Source: Paenibacillus whitsoniae (GTDB taxonomy: Bacteria > Bacillota > Bacilli > Paenibacillales > NBRC-103111). From it: a stretch of 34,997 nucleotides of DNA. The notes beneath the pieces are model-generated. The model worked only from the letters and a program-made list of their open reading frames with translations. It was not told the DNA's origin and did not search any database. A program made the position numbers and the translations under genes. The stretch is taken from assembly GCF_003955665.1 (NCBI RefSeq), contig NZ_RXHU01000109.1:1-34997 (forward strand), read 5' to 3'. Within the stretch, counting starts at the first letter, position 1, and each line of letters begins with the position of its first letter. This document shows, piece by piece, positions 22,750 through 30,819 of the stretch.

Positions 22750-23703
22750 ATGAAAATAGTCGTCACTGGCGCCGCCGGGTTTATCGGTTCCCATCTTTGC
22801 GAGAAACTCCTCGAAGATCCGGCTGTGCATGTCATCGGAGTGGACGGGCTCATCCCCAGCTCAACTCCGGTCTCCATGAGAGAGAACAATATCAAGGATC
22901 TGCTCGTTCACCCGAGGTTTACTTTTTTACGAGAAAATCTGCTGACAGCCGATTGGGAACGCATTTTGCCGGGTGTGGATATCATTTATCATCTGGCGGG
23001 GATGCCGGGGGTCAGGTCCAGTTGGGGCGCAGATTTCAAGCAGTATATCGACAATAATATCGCCGCAACGCAGCGGCTGTTGGAAGGATGCAGAGACTTT
23101 CCGATTCACAAATTTATATACGCCTCGACCTCGTCCGTATACGGCGAGCAGCTCGGCCAAGTGTCCGAAACGGCGACAACCTCGCCGCTCTCTCCCTATG
23201 GCGTAAGCAAGCTGACCGGTGAGTATCTCTGCAAGGTTTATGCCCATACGACGAAGCTGCCGCTCGTCATCCTTCGCTTTTTCACCGTGTATGGACCGAG
23301 GCAGCGGCCGGATATGGCGTTTCACAAGTTCATCGCCCATGCGTTGGCAGGGAAGCCGATCCCTCTGAATGGAGACGGCACGCAGACCCGCGACTTTACG
23401 TATGTAGGCGATTGTGTCGCCGCCATCGCTGCGACCGTCCACGCCGAGCAGATTATTGGTGAAACGATCAATATCGGCGGCAAAGAGCGGGCATCCGTGT
23501 TGGAATGCATCGCGATCATAGAAAGGCTGCTCGGCCGCAAAATCGACGTGCAGCTGATGGGCAAACCGATCGGCGAGCCGAATCATACGTGGGCCGACAT
23601 TCGCAAGGCGCAGCGGCTGCTCGGCTATGCTCCGGAAACGGACTTGCAGACCGGACTTGACGCCGAGTTCAAGTATTTGATCTCCCACATATCCCCCGAT
23701 TAA
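22750..23703 (+). CDS. NAD-dependent nucleotide-sugar epimerase, YtcB-like
   Basis: 317 residues, AGGAGG about eight bases upstream of the ATG. Extended short-chain dehydrogenase fold: GAAGFIG (7-13) for NAD, the catalytic Ser-Ser before VYGE, YGVSK with Tyr and Lys, and RFFTVYGPRQRPDMA, a segment typical of UDP-glucuronate 4-epimerases and YtcB. With the dehydrogenase just upstream supplying UDP-glucuronate, a UDP-galacturonate product is the simplest guess. The pair probably fed one coat-polysaccharide pathway before the MITE-like element separated them. Confidence 0.92.
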   Translation: MKIVVTGAAGFIGSHLCEKLLEDPAVHVIGVDGLIPSSTPVSMRENNIKDLLVHPRFTFLRENLLTADWERILPGVDIIYHLAGMPGVRSSWGADFKQYIDNNIAATQRLLEGCRDFPIHKFIYASTSSVYGEQLGQVSETATTSPLSPYGVSKLTGEYLCKVYAHTTKLPLVILRFFTVYGPRQRPDMAFHKFIAHALAGKPIPLNGDGTQTRDFTYVGDCVAAIAATVHAEQIIGETINIGGKERASVLECIAIIERLLGRKIDVQLMGKPIGEPNHTWADIRKAQRLLGYAPETDLQTGLDAEFKYLISHISPD

Positions 23704-23706
23704 TGC

Positions 23707-23746
23707 AAAAATCCCGCCTGTCAAGTGATTGACAAGCAGGATTTTT
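23707..23746. terminator. Bidirectional terminator between epimerase and cytochrome genes
   Basis: AAAAATCC and GGATTTTT (23707-23714, 23739-23746) with inner TGTCA/TGACA arms form a long stem with a few mismatches. U-tracts exist on both strands (plus-strand TTTTTGTTTTTTC). It serves the epimerase and the convergent cytochrome gene. Confidence 0.88.
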
Positions 23747-23752
23747 GTTTTT

Positions 23753-24160
23753 TCATTTTTTGTCTGCGAGCCAAGTGGCAAGCGAGCTGATATCGCCTGC
23801 GGATAGTGTCCCTTTAAAGCTGGGCATGGCACCTTTTCCGTTTGTCACTGTGGCCATAATTTGATCTTTGGACAATTTGCCGCCGATCTTCTGCAGATTG
23901 GGGCCGACTCCGCCTTCCAGATTTGCACCATGGCAGGCCACGCAGTTTGCTTTAAACACCGTTTGCGCATCGCCGGAGGCCGTCGTCGTTCCGCCGCCTA
24001 CCCCGCCGGCACCGCCGCTTGTTGTTGCACTGGGGCTTGTTGTCGCGCTAGGACTTGCCGTTGCCGCCGGTGTGGCGCTTGGCGTCGTTTGGCTCTTGCC
24101 GCACGCCGACAGCGATCCGCCCACCAATAAGGCAAGTACGATTATGGATGTCTTCTTCAT
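23753..24160 (-). CDS. Lipoprotein c-type cytochrome, single haem
   Basis: 135 residues. A signal peptide ends in the lipobox LSAC (lipidated Cys near residue 20), followed by a Thr/Pro/Ala/Ser/Gly-rich linker (about 22-60) and a small cytochrome c domain with CVACH (haem-binding Cys, Cys, His) and the axial-ligand Met in GAMPSF. This matches membrane-tethered cytochromes c550/c551 of Bacilli, on the outer membrane face. AGGAGAA precedes the ATG at 24160. It is divergent from the gluconate-dehydrogenase-like genes, and probably accepts electrons from the exported flavoprotein. Confidence 0.93.
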   Translation of the reverse strand: MKKTSIIVLALLVGGSLSACGKSQTTPSATPAATASPSATTSPSATTSGGAGGVGGGTTTASGDAQTVFKANCVACHGANLEGGVGPNLQKIGGKLSKDQIMATVTNGKGAMPSFKGTLSAGDISSLATWLADKK

Positions 24161-24236
24161 GACGAGGCTTCTCCTAACCTTTTCGCTTCTCATGGGAATG
24201 GTAACGCTTCTTTACATCCCTAAGATGCCCCTTCGC

Positions 24237-24264
24237 TTAACTTTTATGCGCAAGTCTGTATAAG
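24237..24264 (+). promoter_or_regulatory. SigA-type promoter for the Tat/GMC module
   Basis: TTAACT and TATAAG with a 16-base spacer lie about 70 bases before the subunit 3 start. Both hexamers are close but imperfect matches to TTGACA and TATAAT. Confidence 0.4.
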
Positions 24265-24333
24265 AAAAATCTCCCTTGTGCAAGCTACCCGTATTCACCT
24301 GCATACGCACAATCTTCCAAGGAGGTCATACCA

Positions 24334-25113
24334 TTGGCAGAACGACCAAATGAACAGGCACCAGACCAATCTCGCCGCAGCTTTCTCAAATATACGGGAA
24401 CCGCAATCGGCGGAGCCGTCGTAGGGGGTGTTATCGGCAGCGCCGTTTCCGGCGGCTTTAAGAAATCGGCAGGGGAACCTTCTCCTTCCCCATCTTCATC
24501 TGCCGCACCGCAAGCGCAGGGACCTTCCGATTTCAACCAGGCCCCGATGTTCTTCAACCAACAGCAGCTGCAGATTGCGGAAGCGGCCGCCGAGCGCATT
24601 TTCCCAAAAGATGATAAATATCCGGGCGCAACCGATCTCGCAGTCGCCTTCTACATCGATCATCAGCTCGCCAGTCCGTGGGGCGTCAATGCGCGTACAT
24701 ACCGCATGGGACCTTTCGTCAAAGGCGAAGCGACACAAGGTGACTACCAGAGCATCGAACGGCATGAACTGATCACGATGGGACTGAACACGCTGGAAGA
24801 AACGAGCAAAACGAAGCACAGCAAGTCGTTTACGGAGCTGGCGCCCGAAGAGCAGGATGCGATTCTGACGTCCATGGAGAAAGGCGAAATCAATGTTGTG
24901 AACGGCATAACGGGCAAAACGTTTTTCAATCTCTTCCGCGTTCTGGTTATGGAGGGCGTCTACTCCGACCCGCTGTACGGCGGCAACAAAAACATGGCAG
25001 GCTGGAAAATGCGGAAATATCCCGGCAACCAAATGAGCTACACCAACGTTGTGGACAAAGACGCGTTCGTGGCTATGGAGCCGCGCAGCTTGCACGATCA
25101 TTTTGTTCATTAA
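24334..25113 (+). CDS. Gluconate 2-dehydrogenase subunit 3 family protein with Tat signal
   Basis: 259 residues from a TTG with CAAGGAGG upstream. The N-terminus has a twin-arginine signal, SRRSFLKYTG, followed by a Gly/Ala-rich hydrophobic stretch (to about residue 46) and a Ser/Pro-rich linker. The mature part (AEAAAERIFPKDDKYPGATDLAVAFYIDHQL) is the subunit 3 domain. In three-subunit gluconate and related sugar dehydrogenases, this small subunit carries the Tat signal and takes the flavoprotein across the membrane folded. The signal, the adjacent GMC gene and the nearby tat genes fit that role. Confidence 0.93.
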   Translation: MAERPNEQAPDQSRRSFLKYTGTAIGGAVVGGVIGSAVSGGFKKSAGEPSPSPSSSAAPQAQGPSDFNQAPMFFNQQQLQIAEAAAERIFPKDDKYPGATDLAVAFYIDHQLASPWGVNARTYRMGPFVKGEATQGDYQSIERHELITMGLNTLEETSKTKHSKSFTELAPEEQDAILTSMEKGEINVVNGITGKTFFNLFRVLVMEGVYSDPLYGGNKNMAGWKMRKYPGNQMSYTNVVDKDAFVAMEPRSLHDHFVH

Positions 25114-25157
25114 GAGACTTTCCGAAATAACCCCCACCAAGAAAGGATACGAGAATT

Positions 25158-26879
25158 ATGGCTACCAAAATGCCGAAAGTGCCCGTCGTTATCGTGGGCA
25201 TGGGTTGGGTCGGCGGTATCATCGCTGCCGAATTGACGAAGCAGGGCGTCAAAGTTGTGGGTCTTGAGCGCGGCAAGCCTCGGGGCACGCAGGACTACTA
25301 CATGGTGCACGATGAGCTGCGCTATGCCTCCCGCTATGATTTAATGCAAGACCTGTCCAAAGAAACAGTCACCTTCCGCAATAACGACAAAATCGCTGCC
25401 GTGCCGATGAGGGAATACGGCTCCTTCCTCTTGGGCGAAGGCTTGGGTGGCGCTAGCATTCACTGGAACGGGCAGACGTACCGTTTTCTTCCCTACGATT
25501 TTGAAATTTACAGCAAAACTGTCGAGCGCTACGGCAAACAAAAGATCCCGGAAGGCATGATGCTGCAGGACTGGGGCATTACCTACGACCAGCTCGAACC
25601 TTATTTCGATAAATTTGAAAAAATGGCCGGCATTTCCGGCGAGGCGGAGCAAAATCCGCTCGTCGGCAAGCGCTCCGCTCCGTTCCCTACGAAGCCGATG
25701 GTCAAGACGCCGATCCTCAAGCTGTTTGAGGATGCAACTAAAAAGCTCGGCTATCACCCGTATATGATGCCGTCCGCCAACCTCTCGGAGCAGTACACGA
25801 ATCCGGACGGGATTACCCGTGCGGGCTGCCAATACTGCGGCTACTGCGAGCGCTTCGGCTGCGAGTACGGCGCCAAAGCCGACGCCGTCGTCACAGTGCT
25901 GCCGATTGCGCAGAAATCCGGCAATTTCGAGCTTCGCTCCTACTCGAATGTCATTCAGATCTTGCATGACGGCAAGAAGTCCAGCGGTGTCGTTTACGTC
26001 AATACCGTCACTGGGGAGCAGTTCGAGCAGCCGGCCGACGTCGTCATCATGGCAAGCTATGTATTTAACAACATTAAGCTTCTGCTTACCTCCAAGCTGG
26101 GCAAGCCGTACGATCCCGCTTCCGGCAAAGGGGTTATCGGTAAAAATTACTGTTATCAAACGAACGGCGGCTCCGCTTCCGGTTTCTTTGACGATAAGGA
26201 ATTCAATCTGTACGCAGGCGCAGGATCGCTCGGCATGGAAATTCCCGATTTCAATGGCGACAACTTTGACCACACCAACTTGAACTTCCTGCACGGCGCC
26301 GGCATCCGGATTTCCCAGACCGGCCAGCGGCCGATCCAAAACAATTCCGTACCGAAGGGAACACCTGCCTGGGGCAAAGATTTCAAAGCACAGTCGCTGA
26401 AATATGCGAACAGCGTCATTTCCGTCGCTCCGCAGGGCAGCTCCCTGCCATGGCGCCACCACTACGTCGATCTCGACCCGACATACAAGGACGCATACGG
26501 ACTGCCGCTTCCGCGAATTACGTTCGATTTTGAGGAACAGGATCGTCAAATGGTCAAATTCATGGCTGGCAAAGCCGCTGAGATTATGAAGGAAATGAAA
26601 CCGACGACGATCGGATCGTCCGACCAGCTTGGCCCTTACAATATCGTGCCGTACCAGTCCACCCACAATACCGGCGGCGTCATCATGGGTAGTGATCCGT
26701 CCACCTCCGCTGTCAACAACTACCTGCAAATGTGGGATGCGGAAAATGTATTTGTCGTGGGCGCTTCGGCGTTTGCCCATAACAGCGGCTACAACCCGAC
26801 CGGCACCGTTGGCGCGCTCGCTTACCGGGCAGCCGAAGGCATCTCGAAGTACCTGAAATCCGGCGGCATGCTTGTTTAA
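25158..26879 (+). CDS. GMC family flavoprotein dehydrogenase (gluconate/glucose dehydrogenase alpha-like)
   Basis: 573 residues. The FAD dinucleotide motif VGMGWVGG (13-20), the GEGLGGASIHWNG block (93-105) and the C-terminal THNTGG plus YNPTGT regions with the catalytic His and Asn are all present. Four cysteines, C224-x2-C227-x2-C230-x4-C235, form a cluster suited to an iron-sulfur centre, as reported in the alpha subunits of FAD-dependent glucose and fructose dehydrogenases. No signal peptide is present; export piggy-backed on subunit 3 is likely. AAAGGA precedes the ATG. Substrate is uncertain: gluconate, glucose, or C3 of sugars are all possible. Electrons should go to the lipoprotein cytochrome c. 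Confidence 0.93.
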   Translation: MATKMPKVPVVIVGMGWVGGIIAAELTKQGVKVVGLERGKPRGTQDYYMVHDELRYASRYDLMQDLSKETVTFRNNDKIAAVPMREYGSFLLGEGLGGASIHWNGQTYRFLPYDFEIYSKTVERYGKQKIPEGMMLQDWGITYDQLEPYFDKFEKMAGISGEAEQNPLVGKRSAPFPTKPMVKTPILKLFEDATKKLGYHPYMMPSANLSEQYTNPDGITRAGCQYCGYCERFGCEYGAKADAVVTVLPIAQKSGNFELRSYSNVIQILHDGKKSSGVVYVNTVTGEQFEQPADVVIMASYVFNNIKLLLTSKLGKPYDPASGKGVIGKNYCYQTNGGSASGFFDDKEFNLYAGAGSLGMEIPDFNGDNFDHTNLNFLHGAGIRISQTGQRPIQNNSVPKGTPAWGKDFKAQSLKYANSVISVAPQGSSLPWRHHYVDLDPTYKDAYGLPLPRITFDFEEQDRQMVKFMAGKAAEIMKEMKPTTIGSSDQLGPYNIVPYQSTHNTGGVIMGSDPSTSAVNNYLQMWDAENVFVVGASAFAHNSGYNPTGTVGALAYRAAEGISKYLKSGGMLV

Positions 26880-26913
26880 TTGGCCAGTTGCGCCCGAAGG
26901 AAAGGAGACGGAC

Positions 26914-27648
26914 ATGGGACAAGAAGATTGGATCGTTCATCTGACCGAAGTCCGCAAGCGGCTGATCGTGATCGCCATCTGGTTCGTGGCCGCGCTCGGG
27001 GCCGGCTTGTACCTGTCGACGGACATCCTGCGCTATCTCAAATCGCAGCCGCTAATCGGTGAAATCCATTGGAACGTATTCGGTTTCACCGACGGGCTTA
27101 TGATTTATATGAAGTGCGCGCTGCTCTTTGCCCTCCTGTTTACCGTGCCGGTGTTCCTCTACCAGGCTTGGGCGTTCGTCAAACCCGGCTTGACGGAACG
27201 GGAAGCCAGCAGTGCCCTTCCCTACATTCCCGTGGCATTCGCATTGTTTCTAGGCGGCGTGGCGTTCAGCTATTGGGTCGTCTTCCCGATGATGGTCCGC
27301 TTTATGATGCGGATGAACCAGACGGTCGGGGCAGCGGAAACTTACGGGATCGACAACTATTTTGCTTTTCTGTTTCAAATCGTTTTCCCGATGGCGATCG
27401 CCTTCGAACTGCCGGTGGTGCTGCTGTTTCTGACCAAAATCGGTCTGCTCACCCCGCAGCTTCTTAAATCGTCGCGCAAATACGCCTACCTTGCTTTAAC
27501 GATCACAGGCTCGTGCATCTCACCTCCCGATATGATGTCGCACCTCTCCGTCACCGTGCCGCTCATTCTCTTGTTCGAGATCAGCGTGCTGGCCGCAGGC
27601 TGGCAGTGGCGGGCCATGCAGCATCGCGAGGCGAACCCGACGACGTAA
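26914..27648 (+). CDS. tatC: TatC, twin-arginine translocase receptor subunit
   Basis: 244 residues, six predicted helices. Family features include HLTEVRKRL at the N-terminus, the FVKPGLTEREA loop, FSYWVVFPMM and FELPVVLLFL with the conserved Glu. AAAGGAGACGGAC precedes the ATG at 26914. It binds the SRRxFLK signal and, with TatA, exports folded proteins. It lies 34 bases after the GMC gene, so the module carries its own translocase; whether a second tat locus exists cannot be seen here. Confidence 0.95.
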   Translation: MGQEDWIVHLTEVRKRLIVIAIWFVAALGAGLYLSTDILRYLKSQPLIGEIHWNVFGFTDGLMIYMKCALLFALLFTVPVFLYQAWAFVKPGLTEREASSALPYIPVAFALFLGGVAFSYWVVFPMMVRFMMRMNQTVGAAETYGIDNYFAFLFQIVFPMAIAFELPVVLLFLTKIGLLTPQLLKSSRKYAYLALTITGSCISPPDMMSHLSVTVPLILLFEISVLAAGWQWRAMQHREANPTT

Positions 27649-27667
27649 CCAGAAAGGAGGACACTCT

Positions 27668-27865
27668 ATGTTCAACAATATCGGCGTATCGGGTCTTATC
27701 CTGATCCTCGCCATCGCGCTGATCGTCTTCGGACCGGCGAAACTGCCTCAGCTCGGCCGCGCTTTCGGTGAGACGCTCCGTGAGTTCCGCAACTCCACGA
27801 GAACGATTATCGAAGACGGCGAACACGATCATTTGCTTGAGAATGAAGGGAAGAAGCCGTTGTAG
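27668..27865 (+). CDS. tatA: TatA-type translocase pore subunit
   Basis: 65 residues: a single N-terminal membrane helix (about 7-21), then the hallmark FGPAKLPQLGRAFG hinge and amphipathic helix, then an acidic tail. AAAGGAGGACACTCT precedes the ATG. It closes the subunit 3-GMC-tatC-tatA operon, with a strong terminator 48 bases later. In Gram-positives a TatA plus TatC pair without TatB is the normal minimal system. Confidence 0.94.
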   Translation: MFNNIGVSGLILILAIALIVFGPAKLPQLGRAFGETLREFRNSTRTIIEDGEHDHLLENEGKKPL

Positions 27866-27913
27866 AACGGCAGTGTTACTTATCAATTTATGGGCAATCA
27901 CACCAACTAACCG

Positions 27914-27941
27914 AAAAGACCTGGCCACCGCCAGGTCTTTT
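27914..27941. terminator. Bidirectional terminator after tatA
   Basis: AAAAGACCTGGC and GCCAGGTCTTTT (27914-27925, 27930-27941) form a 12-bp perfect stem with a four-base loop. It also terminates the convergent carboxymuconolactone-decarboxylase-like gene. Confidence 0.95.
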
Positions 27942-27957
27942 CCTTTTCCCTTTTCTC

Positions 27958-28401
27958 TTACATGCACCCCGGGAACATCCCCGTCGAAATCGCAATGCGG
28001 TTCCAGCTGTTGATCGTATTGATCGCCATGATCAGCGTCACGTATTCCTTCTCCGTAAATTGCTCCCGCACGCGTGCATACACGTCGTTGGGTACGCCCT
28101 TATCGGCAATGCGCGTTACGTATTCGGTCAGTTCCAGCGCCGCCTTTTCCCGATCCGAGTAGATCAGCGATTCGTGCCAGACCGAGATCAGGTTAATACG
28201 TTGATCTGTTTCGCCCATCTCCTTCAGCTCACGCGTATGCATATCGAGACAGAACGCGCAGCCATTGATTTGCGAAGCGCGAATTTTAATCAACTCGTAT
28301 AAGGTCCGTTCGAGCCCGCTTGATTTAATAAAACCTTCCAGTTTTTGCATCGTTTGATACGCTTCCGGATTAACTTTGCCATGTTGGATGCGAACTTCCA
28401 T
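27958..28401 (-). CDS. Carboxymuconolactone decarboxylase/AhpD-like protein
   Basis: 147 residues with the AhpD-type redox motif CAFCLDMHT (C-x2-C-x3-H) and the following EKEYVTLIMAINTINSWNRIAIS helix. Such proteins are peroxide- or alkylhydroperoxide-related reductases. GGAGGG precedes the ATG at 28401. It follows an ECF41 sigma gene on the same strand. ECF41 factors typically control a neighbouring gene of this family, and a matching promoter lies in the gap, overlapping the end of the sigma gene. Confidence 0.92.
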   Translation of the reverse strand: MEVRIQHGKVNPEAYQTMQKLEGFIKSSGLERTLYELIKIRASQINGCAFCLDMHTRELKEMGETDQRINLISVWHESLIYSDREKAALELTEYVTRIADKGVPNDVYARVREQFTEKEYVTLIMAINTINSWNRIAISTGMFPGCM

Positions 28402-28442
28402 GTTGAATCCCTCCAGGTTCATTTTTCTTTTTACGCACATAA

Positions 28443-28469
28443 GACAAATGAGCCCGAGGTATTGTGACA
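28443..28469 (-). promoter_or_regulatory. ECF41-type promoter in front of the carboxymuconolactone decarboxylase gene
   Basis: Minus-strand TGTCACA-N16-TGTC matches the ECF41 consensus TGTCACA-N16/17-CGTC with one difference in the -10. It ends directly at the ECF stop codon, about 40 bases before the target start codon. Confidence 0.8.
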
Positions 28470-29348
28470 TTATGCCGTGAAAATTAATTTTTTTAATTTA
28501 TCGGGGTTGCTTAAAATGTACATATGCCGCGCAGCCGTCTCGCCTTCGCCGAGGTCGAATCCCATCAGCATATCCGGCGTGCCATCGGCTTTCAGGAGCA
28601 ATATTCCGGCCTGCCCGTTGAACCATACCGGCCGAATTTCGCCATCCAACGAGCCTTTCGCAAAAATCCCCTCGAAAAAGCCGCGGATACGCGACTTGCC
28701 CAGAATAGGTCGCAACGCAGCACGGCGCTTCCCTCCGCCATCGGAGACGAGAACCGCATCCTCGGTGAGCAGCGAGACGAAGCCCTGAAAATCGCCGGTT
28801 CGCACGGCGCTCAAGAACGAATGAACCAAGGGGCTCGCGTCGCCTTGCCCCCGCCATTCCCTTTTGCGAGCTTCCTCGATTTTCGCTTTGGCCCGGCTGA
28901 CGATTTTCCGGCAATTTACCTCGGATTTGAGCAGCATGTCCGCCACTTCCGCATAATCGTAGTCCAGCACTTCTTTTAAGACAAAGGCAGCGCGCTCTGT
29001 CGGCGATAACGATTGCAGCAGCACCAAAAAAGCGTAGGAAATCGACTCTTCCTGCAAAAATCTGGCCTCAGGCCCCGTTTCGCTGCCTTGCATTATCGGT
29101 TCAGGCAGCCAAGGGCCGACATAGCTCTCCCTTCGCTTTCTTGCCGATTTGAGCTCGTTCAGGCACCGGTTTGTAATCATTTTAACAATATAAGCTTTGA
29201 GATTGGAAATGTCCTCCAGTGGCAACCCCTGCAGTGAAATAAATACATCCTGCAAAATATCTTCCGTATCCGCTACCGTCCCTAATAGTCTGTACGCCAC
29301 GGAGAAGAACAAGGCGTGATGCTCGCGGTAGATATCTTCCAAATTCAT
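28470..29348 (-). CDS. ECF41-group RNA polymerase sigma factor (SigJ-type)
   Basis: 292 residues. Sigma regions 2 (about 5-72) and 4 (about 105-160) are followed by a C-terminal SnoaL-like domain (about 170-290). The ECF41 hallmarks are visible: WLPEP (80-84) in the linker, DGGGK (203-207) and NPDKL (281-285). In this group the C-terminal extension regulates sigma activity without a separate anti-sigma factor. ATG at 29348 is preferred, with GGGAG nine bases before; a TTG at 29357 abuts the site. The product should recognise the TGTCACA promoter of the adjacent gene. Confidence 0.94.
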   Translation of the reverse strand: MNLEDIYREHHALFFSVAYRLLGTVADTEDILQDVFISLQGLPLEDISNLKAYIVKMITNRCLNELKSARKRRESYVGPWLPEPIMQGSETGPEARFLQEESISYAFLVLLQSLSPTERAAFVLKEVLDYDYAEVADMLLKSEVNCRKIVSRAKAKIEEARKREWRGQGDASPLVHSFLSAVRTGDFQGFVSLLTEDAVLVSDGGGKRRAALRPILGKSRIRGFFEGIFAKGSLDGEIRPVWFNGQAGILLLKADGTPDMLMGFDLGEGETAARHMYILSNPDKLKKLIFTA

Positions 29349-29469
29349 CCATATCAACTCCCGTTTTGCTCGGCTCTACCTAACTCTGTCCTCCATCATA
29401 ATCGAATGAACTTGAAACGCCAAGCACTTCGTGAGACAATATGTACGAAAAGTAAGGAGGTTACGATAC

Positions 29470-30534
29470 ATGCATACATCAGCATCATCGATAGAAATTG
29501 GGATCAGTACGTTTTTGGAAGCAACACCGGACCCGGCTACAGGCATCGCCATCTCCCACGCGGAGCGCCTGCGCCAAGCGGTCGAAGAAATCGTCGTGGC
29601 CGATCAAGCCGGCCTGGACGTCTACGGTATTGGGGAGCATCACCGCATCGATTATGCCGGAACGGCACCGGCGATCGTGCTCGCTGCCGCGGCAGCCATG
29701 ACCAAGCACATTCGCTTGACGAGTGCCGTGACCGTTCTCTCCTCGGACGATCCGATCCGGGTTTACCAGCAGTTCTCTACACTTGACGCAATTTCCAATG
29801 GCCGTTCTGAAATTATGGCCGGACGCGGCTCATTTATCGAGTCCTTCCCACTTTTTGGCTACAGTTTGGAAGATTACGATGAGCTGTTCGAGGAAAAACT
29901 CAGCCAACTTCTCGCCATACGCGCTTCGGAAAAAGTGAACTGGCCCGGCGGCAATCACACCTCGCCGATACCGAACCTCGGCGTGTATCCGCGCTCCGTT
30001 CAGGAGCCGTTGCCGGTCTGGATCGCCAGCGGAGGCAACCCCGAGTCGGCGATTCGCGCCGGCGTTCTCGGCCTGCCGATCGCCTTCGCCATCATCGGCG
30101 GCATGCCCGAGGGCTTCGCGCCCCTCGTCGCGCTCTATAAAGAAGCCGCGGCGAAATCCGGCCACGACGTGAGCAAACTGCAAATCGCCACACATTCGCA
30201 CGGCTTCGTGGCGGATACGACGGAAGCGGCCGCGGAATCGTTTTTTGCGCCGACAGCGGCGCAAATGACCAAAATCGGCCGCGAACGCGGCTGGGGCCAG
30301 GCCTACAGCCGCGCCACCTACGATGCCGCGCGCAGCCTGCGCGGCGCCTTGTACGTCGGTGATCCCGAGTACGTCGCAGAGAAAATCGTCCTGCTGCATA
30401 AGAATCTGGGGATCACCCGCTTTTTCCTGCACGTGAACGTCGGCACGATGCCGCATCATGAAGTGCTGCGAGCCATCGAGCTGCTCGGCACGAAAGTCGC
30501 CCCGATCGTCCGCAAAACGATCGGATCGGTGTAA
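29470..30534 (+). CDS. LLM-class flavin-dependent oxidoreductase (luciferase-like)
   Basis: 354 residues, a bacterial-luciferase-like TIM barrel. Recognisable blocks include GIGEHHRIDYAGTAPA (about 55-70), RLTSAVTVLSSDDPIRVYQQFSTLD, GRGSFIESFPLFG and the C-terminal DPEYVAEKIVLLHKNLGITRFFLH. It needs reduced FMN and should oxidise a small organic substrate. AAGGAGG lies at a good distance before the ATG at 29470. It is divergent from the ECF41 gene with 121 bases between; no TGTCACA motif is seen there, so ECF41 control is not supported. It is followed by a strong terminator. Confidence 0.92.
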   Translation: MHTSASSIEIGISTFLEATPDPATGIAISHAERLRQAVEEIVVADQAGLDVYGIGEHHRIDYAGTAPAIVLAAAAAMTKHIRLTSAVTVLSSDDPIRVYQQFSTLDAISNGRSEIMAGRGSFIESFPLFGYSLEDYDELFEEKLSQLLAIRASEKVNWPGGNHTSPIPNLGVYPRSVQEPLPVWIASGGNPESAIRAGVLGLPIAFAIIGGMPEGFAPLVALYKEAAAKSGHDVSKLQIATHSHGFVADTTEAAAESFFAPTAAQMTKIGRERGWGQAYSRATYDAARSLRGALYVGDPEYVAEKIVLLHKNLGITRFFLHVNVGTMPHHEVLRAIELLGTKVAPIVRKTIGSV

Positions 30535-30537
30535 CGC

Positions 30538-30576
30538 AAAGAGGAACCGCGTTCGGTTGACCGCGGTTCCTCTTTT
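30538..30576 (+). terminator. Terminator of the LLM oxidoreductase gene
   Basis: AAAGAGGAACCGCG and CGCGGTTCCTCTTT (30538-30551, 30562-30575) form a 14-bp perfect stem with a ten-base loop and a trailing T, four bases after the stop. Confidence 0.93.
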
Positions 30577-30640
30577 GGTTGTAATCCCGGCTTCCTCATA
30601 ACCTTGGGAACCGGTATTTGTCGAAGAGGAGAAGAACATT

Positions 30641-30819
30641 CCTGCGAAAAGACAGGCTTTTTTCAAAAACCAATACGGTTTTCACCAAATGCCTGCGATA
30701 AAGCAGGTTTCCAGGCGAAACTTGCCCCAAAAAGGGAATTTCATTGAAAATTCCTGTTTTTTTGCAGGCATTTCATCCAAATTAGAAAGGAAAGAGGAAA
30801 ATTCCTGCTCTTTTGCAGG
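30641..30819. repeat. Hairpin array B: CCTGC-N6-GCAGG units at 51/61/51 spacing
   Basis: The 498-bp gap 30535-31032 has no credible gene. Four 16-base units begin at 30641 (CCTGC-gaaaag-ACAGG), 30692 (CCTGC-gataaa-GCAGG), 30753 (CCTGT-tttttt-GCAGG) and 30804 (CCTGC-tctttt-GCAGG), with spacings 51, 61 and 51. These repeat the steps 51 and 61 of array A although the bases between units are unrelated. 30820-30990 shows nothing further except AT-rich sequence and a small ACAAC/GTTGT dyad near 30963-30975. Confidence 0.85.

Noticed and set aside
22927..23832. 301-residue antisense frame over the epimerase
   Set aside because: Overlaps a clear epimerase and its terminator; translation is not family-like.
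24496..25140. Antisense frame over the subunit 3 gene
   Set aside because: The sense strand has a Tat signal, ribosome site and family domain; the antisense has none.
25341..26915. 524-residue open frame antisense to the GMC gene
   Set aside because: Shadow of a well-conserved flavoprotein; no family motif or ribosome site.
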